Origin: Thermothelomyces thermophilus ATCC 42464
Lineage: Eukaryota; Ascomycota; Sordariomycetes; Sordariales; Chaetomiaceae
Reading direction: 5' to 3'
Assembly (NCBI RefSeq): GCF_000226095.1
Contig: NC_016475.1
Coordinates: forward strand, 3,100,001 to 3,164,000
DNA length: 64,000 nucleotides
In this document: piece by piece, positions 46,909 to 55,920 of the stretch
How positions within the stretch are numbered: the stretch's first letter is position 1
Layout of the letters: every line of letters starts with the position of its first letter
Program-made: the position numbers and the translations under genes
The notes under the pieces: generated by a model
Databases searched by the model: none
What the model saw: only the letters and a program-made list of their open reading frames with translations
Told to the model about the DNA's origin: nothing

Positions 46909-48957
46909 CTTGCAAGCGAAAGCCAGGTGTGTTCGTCGCTGTTCACAGAAATGAAAACACAGAGAGAGGGATGGCAAGAGGAACAATGTTCCAAGCAGCG
47001 GGGCACGGGTTCTGATTGCCCATCTGTACCTAGGCACCTCGGGGCCGTCCCGCATGTCCTCATGCAGCTTCGGCGCACGGCATCGGAGTCATAGCTGCAG
47101 CGTCGGACAAGCGATGGGGTAAAGTCTGTGGACTTCCGGCACCTGATATGGGATGGATTACAGCCTATCGCCTCCCTGGAACGCCTCAGTAGTCCCATAG
47201 CCATCTTTCTCGTTGGCATGGGCGTATTGGCGTGACATGAACCGCCTGGCTGAAGCTGGGATGCAATATGATAACATCTAGGTGAACCACGAAATCAGCT
47301 GTATGTTGTTGAGATGATTACATATAGCACTAATGGGAACGTCATGTACATATGTCTGTCAATAGACGCATTTAGGGGACGCACTCTGACGCTCGGTTTA
47401 TGTTTCTTCGTGCGGTGAGCGAGCAGGCGGCCTTCAGCCGAGCGGTGGGCGAGATGAAGTGTTATTAATTGAATGTTCCAAGGCCTCTGCGCTACTTGAA
47501 AGCATTGGATTGCCGCTATAATACCTACCTTATGGCTTCCATTTCCCAGCCGCTTAACTAGGTAGGTAGATACCTATTTTTCACATCCTAACCAGGCACG
47601 GAACCTCATATTCTCCCCATAAGCCCCCTCCCTTGTTGGTTCCAGGGCGGCTGAAAACCTGCAAGAAAAGCATCAAATTTAGGGAAACCCTTACATACGC
47701 GCGCTCTCTAGACACCGCTTATTCCTCCTCGGTCGCCTTACTATTTCACACTTTATCAGACGTCGTACTCCTGAAGATGATGGCTACCTGTACCTCCTCG
47801 AGAGCCAGGTTTCGGGCACACAAAAGTCAGTAGTACGTAGAAGGTAGATGTTGACTGGCCCACGTGTGGGCGGGTGATCGAAGTTGCTTAGACTGGTTTA
47901 CCAGGGCCACCTTACATTAATTAATACCCTTGCTATCTATTTGTAGGCACTGTCCGTTGGTGCTGTACTCAAGTTTAGGAGGTAGGTACTTTTTCTTTTT
48001 CTTTTTCTTCTCTTCTTCTCTTCTTTCTTTCTTTCTTTCTTTTTTTTGTTGCGCATTCAAGGGGGCGGTTTATAATACCGGCTTACCAGCTTAGTGTTTA
48101 AGGGTGAATTCTACCCGCGGAATGCTACTCGAGTTCCTCCCGTCCAGTCCCGTTTCGGCCGCTGTAGGTCCAAGATAGGAAAACCCGATAGGGACTCATA
48201 AGCGTCTTGCATGCGCTGAACATGCACAAGGCATGCTTGGTTTGTCTATTAACTTCATTTGTTTGACTGGCTTCTCAAATCTTATAAAATGTTGGTGCTG
48301 CTGCTTGCGGCTGGTGATTCAATCCTCCCATCCTCCGGGAATCAGGGAAGACTGTCACCAGGGTTGAAGTTGAGTGAAATGCAATTTTTTTTTTCTTTTT
48401 TTGCGTTTTGCTGACCGGGTGCGACCAGAAGAAACCTTGAGGTCTCGGCGGTCGCCGTCGTTGCCCGCGAGAACCAGGCCGCAGATCAAACGACACCTTC
48501 CACGAACCGTTAGCGCCCCTTGCGCCGGGAGCCCCAAAGCGGGCCCGGCACACTCGAGGCGCGAGGCGCCGCTGCAGCGACTGGCTGGGCGGGGATCCTG
48601 CTCTTTTTTCTCTTCCACTCCCCACGCCGAACCCGAGCGCCCGGCCTAATCCATGCATAGTGGGGTTGTTGTGGATGGCGGGGGGAGGGAACTTTTTTTT
48701 TTTTCTTGCCTTAGAAGCACATGTCGTTCACGAACTCCATGTTTTGTTATTTTGTTCTCTCACACGAATATATTTTTCCGGCCGATACTCTCTGTGGTGA
48801 GTTGTACCGCTCCCACCATCGTTTTACCCACCCAGCTGCATACTTACGAAACTCACCCGTCACACGGCAGACACCCCGCTATACGGAGTCTCACCCGCTA
48901 AGACCACCCTGAGTTGTTTGTCGCCTTGTTAAAAGAATCGCCCCGCCAAGCGCCAAA
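46909..48957. other. Gene-free intergenic stretch of 2.0 kb
   Basis: Only short unrecognised open frames are present. A long pyrimidine tract (47989-48047, CTTT-type) lies in the middle, and a further T run sits near 48385-48410. It separates the divergent cytochrome b561 and HPT1 genes, so both promoters should lie here. Confidence 0.6.
47989..48047 (+). repeat. Polypyrimidine (CTTT-type) tract
   Basis: About 59 bp with only C and T on the plus strand, drifting from CTTTTT to CTT to CTTT units. Such tracts are common in fungal promoters and leaders, but it lies about 900 bp from the HPT1 start. Confidence 0.85.
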
Positions 48958-49737
48958 ATGGTCGAGAAACTGTACATCACTTACAACGATGTAAGCTGTC
49001 TGCCACATTGCCCATGTCGGCGACCGAACAACAACAGCATGGGGGACTAACCCGCCCGGCGCGGCGATAGGTGCACAAGCTGTGCCAGGAGGCGGCCCCG
49101 CGGATCCTGGCCGAGTTCAAGCCGCAGCTGATGATCGCCATCGGCGGCGGCGGGTACGTGCCCGCGCGCATCCTTCGCTCGTTCCTCAAGCAGCCCGGCA
49201 GCCCCAACATCCCGATCCAGGCCATCGGCCTCTCGCTGTACGAGCAGCTGCCCGACGCAGCCGACCAGGCCGTCGAGGCCGCCGGTACCAAGGTCACGCG
49301 CACCCAGTGGCTCGACCTGACGGCCCTGGGCGAGATGGCCAACCTGGTCGGCAAGCGCGTGCTCATCGTCGACGAGGTCGACGACACCCGCACCACGCTC
49401 GAGTACGCCGTCAAGGAGCTGCAGAAGGACGTGGAGCAGGCGCGCGCCAAGCTGGGCAGCGACCTCAACACCGAGTTTGCCGTGTTCGTCCTGCATGTGC
49501 GTTATTCCCCGAGTTGCTCTTCCTCTCTTGTCTCTTCTTGAACTGCAAATACTGATGGAGGACCAACAGAACAAGGACAAGCAAAAGAAGGGCACCCTCC
49601 CCGACGACATCATGAACGGCCGGTACCTTGCTGCCCGGACGGTGGGCGACGAGTGGATCTGCTACCCGTGGGAGGCCACCGACATTGACGAGCACGACCG
49701 CAACGCGGCCGAGGCCAAGGCCAAGAACGGCTTGTGA
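48958..49737 (+). CDS. Hypoxanthine-guanine phosphoribosyltransferase
   Basis: Three exons, 48958-48990, 49071-49496 and 49570-49737, give 208 aa. Introns are 80 and 73 bp with GT-AG ends, and the first has a GACTAAC branch site. The enzyme salvages hypoxanthine and guanine (and xanthine in some fungi) to nucleotides using PRPP in the cytosol. The phosphoribosyltransferase fingerprint is complete: IAIGGGGYVPARIL (34-47) and the PRPP loop VLIVDEVDDTRTTL (108-121), with TRTQWLD (88-94) and YPWE at the C-terminal part. Sequence layout follows yeast Hpt1 more than bacterial Hpt. The start is the only ATG giving MVEKLYITYNDVH at the N-terminus. The next gene is convergent. Confidence 0.95.
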
Positions 49738-50247
49738 TGGCGAGAAGAAGTAAAAGAGAGAGAATAAAACGAGACAGAAAAAAAATATGGGAGCAACCCG
49801 GCACAGCCCACCGTACGTTGTGAGTACAGGGCAGTAATGAAAGGCGGGTTGTCCTCACCAGAACTCGCCGCGTGGAAACGAGTAACCCAGGTTGGTTTTT
49901 TTGGCCTTCATGCCACCAACCTCTGGAGACAAAGCCGGGCAATTCAGAGGTGGGCTGGGGGCAGCCGCTAGCATCGCGTTGGAGTTAGGAGACGGCGGAG
50001 TTGGGATGGCTACAGCACTTTGGCAGTCGCAGAAGAGAGCTTTGGTCCGGGATAGACAAGAGGAGCATGTTCAGAAGGGAGGGAGGCGTTTGGAAGAGTG
50101 CGTGAATTGATACCGTATTTGACCACTTCCCATCGGTGACACCGCACACCCTCGTGACGACGGTCTATTATTACCTCTCTAACCCCGCCAAGTCCCCGAA
50201 GTCTATCAAACACGCGAAAAGCCGGATGTATTGATACACTGGCAGCG
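49738..50247. other. Convergent intergenic stretch
   Basis: 510 bp between the stop of HPT1 and the stop of the oxidoreductase-like gene. It should contain both 3' ends. No gene is visible. Confidence 0.6.
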
Positions 50248-51444
50248 TCAGTCCAAATCCTTCCCACCTAGCGTTCCCTCTCGCCGGTGCTTCTCCTTCA
50301 GCCGCTTCTCCTGCTTCATAAACTCCCTGATCCCGACCGGCACGTTCTTGTACAGATCCTCGTCCCAGAAATCCTCTGCAAGCTTCCCGCCCTTTCCGTG
50401 GTCATCCGTCCGGCCGACGGCTGTTCCGGTCTCCCAGTTGCCCACCGAGCCACCGCCGTCGTCGTCCATGCTGGCCGCCCCGCGATCCGCCGCCTCGTCG
50501 TGCACACCCAAATCCATCCCGCCAGCGGAGTCGGCCGTGCGCTCCATGCTCTCCTCGGTGACGCCGACCTGGGGCCCGGCGTCCTCGGCGGCGAGCCGGC
50601 GCTCGGCCTCGGCGCGGCGGGCGGCCCACTCCTCCATCTCGTCGCGGTAGCGGTCCCAGACGCAGTTGACGCACCCGCTCATGCAGCAGTTGTCGGGCTC
50701 CTCGGGCCGGGGCGGGACCAGCACGCCGGCGACGAGGCGGCTCTCGGCGCGGATCCGCGCCAGCCGCTCCCGCCGCTCGGCGGGGCCGGCTAGGCTGGAG
50801 GTGAAGACGACGCTGGCGCGGGTCTGTACGTCGTTAGACGGCGGTTCTTGTCCTGATGACTCTTCTCCTGGCTGTGATGGTGGTGGTGATAATTGTGATG
50901 GTTGTGATGATTGTGGTGATTGTGGGAGGAGGGTTGGGCCGGGTGGTGTTGGGGAAGAGGAGGCAGCGGTGAAGTCGACAGAAGAAGAAGAGGAAGTGGA
51001 GGAGGAGGAAGAAGGTGAAGAGGACGAGGAAGAGGTAGAGGAGGAGATAGAGGAGGGGACCGACTTGGCCTTGGAGTTGGGGGTGCTTGTCTCCTGCTTC
51101 GGTTTGCGGGTGCGCCGCGCGGGTTTCTTGTCCTCTGATGCTGCCGCTTGTTCCTCGGCCGCCTTCTTCTCCTCAGCCACCGGCTTCGACTGCTGGTGCT
51201 CGGGCGCGGGCTTGGGCGTCTGGACGGGCGCTGACTTTGATGTCACCGGCGGGTTCTCCGGCTTCTCCTTCGGCTGCGGCACCGGGGTGCGCAGGATGGC
51301 CTCGTAAAAAGGTCCGACCGGGTGTGCCTGCTCCTTGGACCGCACGACGGGCGACGGCGCGGCAAAGGTGCGCCGCGGCTGTTGGCCGCCTAGGGCACGG
51401 ATGACGGCGCGCGACGGCCGGGTGTTGAGCAGCGTTCTGCGCAT
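50248..51444 (-). CDS. Mitochondrial oxidoreductase-like domain protein (YPL107W type)
   Basis: A single open frame of 398 aa. The N-terminus (MRRTLLNTRPSRAVIRALGG...RRTFAAP) is Arg/Ser/Ala-rich without acidic residues and reads as a mitochondrial presequence. A long low-complexity Ser/Pro/Lys region (about 55-205, with Ser runs at 131-155) follows. The conserved core begins near residue 243 with PPRPEEPDNCCMSGCVNCVW, the oxidoreductase-like N-terminal domain, with Cys253, Cys254, Cys258 and Cys261. The tail keeps the WDEDLYKNVPVGIREFMKQE block (about 359-378), typical of fungal members. Related yeast YPL107W is a mitochondrial protein of unknown role; a metal or redox function is inferred from the cysteines. 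The gene is divergent from the nuclear protein gene starting at 51967, with 522 bp shared between them. Confidence 0.85.
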   Translation of the reverse strand: MRRTLLNTRPSRAVIRALGGQQPRRTFAAPSPVVRSKEQAHPVGPFYEAILRTPVPQPKEKPENPPVTSKSAPVQTPKPAPEHQQSKPVAEEKKAAEEQAAASEDKKPARRTRKPKQETSTPNSKAKSVPSSISSSTSSSSSSPSSSSSTSSSSSVDFTAASSSPTPPGPTLLPQSPQSSQPSQLSPPPSQPGEESSGQEPPSNDVQTRASVVFTSSLAGPAERRERLARIRAESRLVAGVLVPPRPEEPDNCCMSGCVNCVWDRYRDEMEEWAARRAEAERRLAAEDAGPQVGVTEESMERTADSAGGMDLGVHDEAADRGAASMDDDGGGSVGNWETGTAVGRTDDHGKGGKLAEDFWDEDLYKNVPVGIREFMKQEKRLKEKHRREGTLGGKDLD

Positions 51445-51966
51445 GGTTGCTTCTGTGTGCTGATTATTTTATATTCGATGGCGCAGCAGGTGGCAGCTGC
51501 GGATGACGCGCTACTGCGGGAGGAGCATGAAGCGGGCACTGAGCCTCGGGTTGAAGGAAGGGGTTCTGCCTGCTCGGGTCGGGAGCACGAAGCAGCTATC
51601 AGACGAAGAACGAGGCGCAATTGAACGATGATTTTTTGAACCGGGACAGGGGTCCAGCTCGAAGTGCGGGAAAGCGGAAATCCAAGGATGATTTTGCCGA
51701 GGCCAACGTCATGACTGGCTTATTGACAGTGCCATTCGCCCTGCACCGCGCACTGTCCCGCAACTCCCTGGCGATGCACATGCAGCTTCCCAAACAAAAA
51801 CATCGAGCCCCCCCCCCCCCCCCAGTCAGCCTTCCCTACTTCTAGGAAAGATTCTAGGAAAGACACCACCCCCCCAACCGCCACTTCGACGCGTTACCGA
51901 GTGATATTTCGCGCCGAATAGCCTCGCGATGATGAACGTATAATCGGCCACCCAATTGGCGCCGCG
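51445..51966. promoter_or_regulatory. Shared divergent promoter region
   Basis: 522 bp lie between the start of the oxidoreductase-like gene (minus) and the start of the CENP-O-like gene (plus). It must hold both promoters. A 16-base C run (51808-51823) lies about 145 bp upstream of the plus-strand start. No defined binding site was recognised. Confidence 0.55.
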
Positions 51967-54284
51967 ATGGACTCCCCCGCACCCAAAAGGCGGCGAACAT
52001 CGCCTCGAAACGCCGTGCCCGCCGACCCAGATGCAGAAGCACAGTCGGCAACACCACGAGACGCCCCGCCGCCGTCCGCTTCTTCGCCCAGTCGGCCGTC
52101 CTTTGCCTCTCTCACGAGAGCAAGCCTTGAGCGGTACAATCCCGACATCTTGCGACGGCGAGAGAGCCAGCCAAGGCGACTGCGCTCGTCGCCAGATGCG
52201 CCTCCCTCTGCCTCGCGCGCGGCTACGCCCGATAGTACGGGGGGTTTGACTCGGGCCATGCGGACTCAACTTGACCTGCGCTCTGCGACTCGCGATGGTG
52301 GAGGACAAGCGGCATCGGAAAGGGACAGTGTTCTGCGATCGCCTGCGAGACGCCTGGGTCCTAGGAAGAGCCCAACGCGACCAATGCCGAGACCACTTCC
52401 GCCGCCTGCCCCTGAGGAGGATGACGAGTTATTGAAGGCCATTTCCGCGCGTCTGCACCCCGGCGTGCCTCCTGGGGTCCTCCCCGACGTGGCCGATCCC
52501 GAGCCTGAGCTCCCCCCGACCCCTCAACATCCCGATCCGGTCGTCAGCACTCCTCCTTCCGGGATACACAACACACCTTCGCGGCGACCCAAGCGGAACC
52601 GAGCACTGGCCGAGAGGCTTAAGAGTTCCTCGCCACTCAAACCGTCGCCGATACGCCTGGGAAAGTCCGCGAATGGCGCCCTCCCTTTCTCGCTGCCAGC
52701 CAAGAACGCTCAGGCTGAAACGGCAGCCGTTACGGAGCCCGCGCCGCCTCCCGCTGAGTCACGCGGTCTGAAACCGGCCGACCCAGACGCGGAGAAGAAG
52801 AGGCTGCGCGATTCGTTGCTGGCCGAGATCAGCCGCCTCGAGCGAGACCTGGACATCGCAAGCAGAGAGAACGAGCGCATCCGACAGGCGCGCCTCTCCC
52901 GACGCGAGCCGTCCCCTCCCGCCAACGGGGACGAGATCCTCGACCTCCTCGCTCGCCATGTTCTCCCGCCAGGCACCAGCGCGCCAAAACCGGACCCCAT
53001 CGAGGACTTGGTCGCCTCGGCGCTCAACCCCATCGCCTTCCTCCCGTTCAGCAAGCCCTCCCCATCCGGGCCGCCGACCCTCCAACGAATCCAGGCACCG
53101 CGCCGGACGCAAGCTGGAGAGGACGGCGGCGGCGGCGAAGAACTGCCCCCGCCCGTCTCTCACCACCCCCTCCCCATGACGGCCGCCGAGGCCCTCCCGT
53201 ACCTCCGGGTGTTCACCCCGCTGACCTTCACCGCCCACGTCTCGCCGCTGCCACGCGCCGAGAGCGGCAGCGGCGGCGACGGCACCGCGGATGCGCCCCT
53301 GCTGCAGCAGCACAGCATCACGGCATCGTCCGCCTCGCCGCGCGGCCTCTTCGCGGCCCGCATCGAGATGACGGTCAACACCAAGACCATGGCCGTCGCC
53401 TCGCTCGCCGTGCCCCGCCTGGACCCGGCCGCCGAGGCGGAGCTGCGGCCGTTCATCAACAAGGTAGTAGGGGCGGGTGAGAATGAAAACGGCGGCGGCG
53501 GCGGCAGCAGCGGGCTATACAACAACGTCAGCGTCTTGACCTGGGCCATGGGCGAGTGGCTGCGCGTGGCGGTGCAGCGCGCGAAGGCGTGGATCGTGCT
53601 GGAGAGGGAGGTTGGCGGCAGCAAGGAAGCCTTTGGGGAGATGGTTCGCAGGATGAGGGCAGGGCAGGTGGCGGGACAAAGGAATCCGAGAAGAAGGATG
53701 AGGAGGAGGAGAAGGAGGCGATGGGTTGAGCGGGGAGGGGAGGAGGCGGAGGCGGAGGCGGAGGCGGCGGAGGAGGAGGAGGAGGGGGAAGACGAAGAAG
53801 CGGATCAGGATGGGGGAAGTGAGGGGGAGGACGGAGAGGGCGAGAGCGTAGATGGGACGACGATGGAGAAATACGGGACGGCGGATCTGTTGCCGTTTAT
53901 GGGGCGGACGTGCATTGACCTGGAAGTCCCCGTGTTGGAGGGCCGGGGAAGAGGAGAGAAATCGATGCTACGGGTGCAGTGGCGGATTGGCTTTGACTGG
54001 ACGGGAGAGGCACAGAGCGAGATTGGGGTGCTGGTCGGGTTGCCGGCCAAGTGTGAGTGACCAACCCCCTCCCCCCCCCCCCCCCAAAAAAAAAAAAAAA
54101 AAAGGTTCCGCCCTCGTTCCTCTGACCCCACTAACGCGTAACGGTAGGGCACAAGCACGACGAGAGAGGGCAGCTGTCTGGCCTTCCAAAGCTGTTTGAT
54201 GAGCTGATTCAAGGGGGGGAGGATCCCCTCAATGCCGTCCGGACAGTGGTCTGCTTGCTAGCAGGGGAGCAGCGAGCGACTTGA
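51967..54284 (+). CDS. Conserved nuclear protein, possible CENP-O/Mcm21 kinetochore subunit
   Basis: Two exons, 51967-54052 and 54148-54284, give 740 aa. The donor is GTGAGT, and reading through it would stop two codons later. Splicing instead joins GLPAK to W-HKHDERGQLSGLPKLFDE, a conserved-looking end, followed by LNAVRTVVCLLAGEQ. The N-terminal third (1-260) is Arg/Pro/Ser-rich and disordered, with a basic PKRRR at residues 6-10. A coiled coil follows (about 272-315, KKRLRDSLLAEISRLERDLD), then a folded C-terminal half with RIEMTVNTKTMAVASLAVP. A coiled coil followed by an RWD-like half fits Mcm21/CENP-O of the COMA complex, but no decisive motif is known to me, so this name is a guess. 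An Arg/Glu-rich insert interrupts the C-terminal half near 570-625. The 95-bp intron carries long C and A runs. Confidence 0.75.
54071..54103 (+). repeat. C15-A18 homopolymer pair inside an intron
   Basis: A run of 15 C is followed at once by 18 A, within the intron of the CENP-O-like gene. It is prone to slippage and to sequencing error, so exact lengths are uncertain. A similar C-then-A pair lies at 35116-35147. Confidence 0.9.
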
Positions 54285-54653
54285 AGACGGAGGAGAACAA
54301 CCCAAGAATAATAAAACCCGTCCAATCTGCATGGCGCTGAAATGTTGATTGGAAGCTCTCCGGGCGGTAATGGAGGAAATGCTATGCCAGAGAAGGCCAA
54401 ACTAAAAACCTCCCCTGATGCTCCTGCCGGGGGACAGCAGTACCCTCGAGCTTGACTCTTTTTGCGCTCGCATGGCGCGCAATAAAATACCAACTCTCTC
54501 TGAACCACAACTCCCCGACCCGCTCAACCAGCGGTGGTAAACAAGCATCCCTTTTTTTTTCGAAGTATCTGTTGTACAGCTGGAATATCGTAGGCGCTCG
54601 CCCATCCGTTCCAAGCCCTCGTTCGTGACAACTTGTGTACACCGTGACTTCCC
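54285..54653. other. Convergent intergenic stretch
   Basis: 370 bp between the stops of the CENP-O-like gene and DPM3. It should hold both 3' ends. No gene is visible. Confidence 0.6.
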
Positions 54654-55166
54654 CTAATCGACATCCACGCCCTTGGCCCTCAGGTCCGCCTTGGCCATCT
54701 TGATCTCCTCCATCAGCTCGGCGTAGGCATCGGGTGTGTCGCGGAAGGTGAGCAGGCCCCAGCCGAGGCGGAAGAGCAACCAGGCGCCGAAGGAGACGAG
54801 GAACCAGAAGGGCAGCTGTGGGAAAAGGACGAAAAAAAAAAAAGAAGAAGACGCGCCATGTCAGTCTCATGCGTGTGCCCACTGCGAGAGGTTCAAAGGG
54901 GAGAGGAGAAGGAGGGAAAAAAAAGAAAAGCAATCTGTCACGTACCACGGGTACAATGGCTTCCTGGATGATGGGCGGGAGGGGGAAGAGTCCGAGGTAG
55001 AGGGAGAGGTAGAACTGCCGGGGGGGAGAGGGGTGCGCACGGCGGCGATCAGCACATTTTGTCCGCTCTGTTTTCCCAAGTTTCCAAATTCATCATCTTG
55101 TTTCCGCGGCTAGCGTACCGAGCTCACGAGTAGCGCAAGGGAGATGGTCTGCTGGGCGCGCGTCAT
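54654..55166 (-). CDS. Dolichol-phosphate mannosyltransferase subunit 3
   Basis: Three exons read on the minus strand, 55166-55119, 55014-54946 and 54815-54654, give 92 aa, the usual size of Dpm3. Introns are 104 and 130 bp with GT-AG ends, and all joins are in phase 0. Two hydrophobic spans in the N-terminal half (TISLALLVSS-FYLSLYLGLFP, and LPFWFLVSFGAWLLFRLGWG) anchor the protein in the ER membrane. The C-terminal part (FRDTPDAYAELMEEIKMAKA then DLRAKGVDVD) is the helical tail that holds the catalytic Dpm1 subunit. The complex makes dolichol-phosphate mannose for N-glycans, O-mannose and GPI anchors. The gene is too short and too split to appear as one open frame. The donors GTACGC and GTACGT are weak but phase-consistent. 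Confidence 0.9.
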
Positions 55167-55920
55167 GGTGTTTTCTTCTTTGCTGGGGGATCACGGAACG
55201 GATAGAGGATCAGAGCGAGGTAACGAGACACGACGACGACGGCTTGAATCGCCTGTTCGCGGCTGGTCAGTTAGGCGAGCAATAGCCCCGACTTGATGGC
55301 CTTGTTTGGTCGGTCTGCTGGACAGGAGCGCTGACAGGACGTACAGACAGATGCGCAGCGGGTGAATTGGCTAGAAGCACGCTGATGTGATGGTTGTCGA
55401 GGACAGGTATGTACAATACCCATTTTGGGATGTGACGCCAAGATCGCCAGACCCAGAGCGCGGCGCGTTCTGGACATTCTCAGGGGTTGCACATAGAGGG
55501 TTAGGGTTGTTAAGGGCCGCCGCGCTGTTGCTCGGATCTGTTGAACAACGATGTCAACACGGCTTATTAGACAACTCTTCTTTGCCTAGAGCAGCTTTAA
55601 ACTCACTAGCAGCCAATGCATCCCTTGTTTCCTAAGCTAATGATACAGTAAGCAAAACATCGAATCGAACCCCCAAGGCCACAGTTGGCCTGGACGGAGA
55701 ACGAAAAAAGAAAAAAAAAATACATTACATTACAAGAGGTTGGTATCATGAAACGAATACAAGCAGCGAACCGCTGGACGAGTTGCTTTATAAAGAGACA
55801 CCCAAGGGGAGACGGGGGGTCCGGATGGCTGAGCCGGTTAAGAGCAACCGGGCCGGGAATTGTACAAGGAGAAAACTACGAGGAACCGTCTAGGAACCCC
55901 CCTTCAGGAGATCCGATCAT
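55167..55920. other. Intergenic stretch with a tRNA-like fragment
   Basis: It separates the start of DPM3 from the stop of the LRR protein. No gene is visible. Near 55818-55850 a stretch GGTCCGGATGGCTGAGC, then GGTTAAGAGC, resembles the 5' half and A box of a tRNA-Leu or tRNA-Ser, but no fitting B box or acceptor end follows on that strand. It may be a truncated tRNA or SINE piece. Confidence 0.45.

Noticed and set aside
55500-55510. TTAGGG telomere-like word
   Set aside because: A single copy with no array, so it does not mark a telomere.
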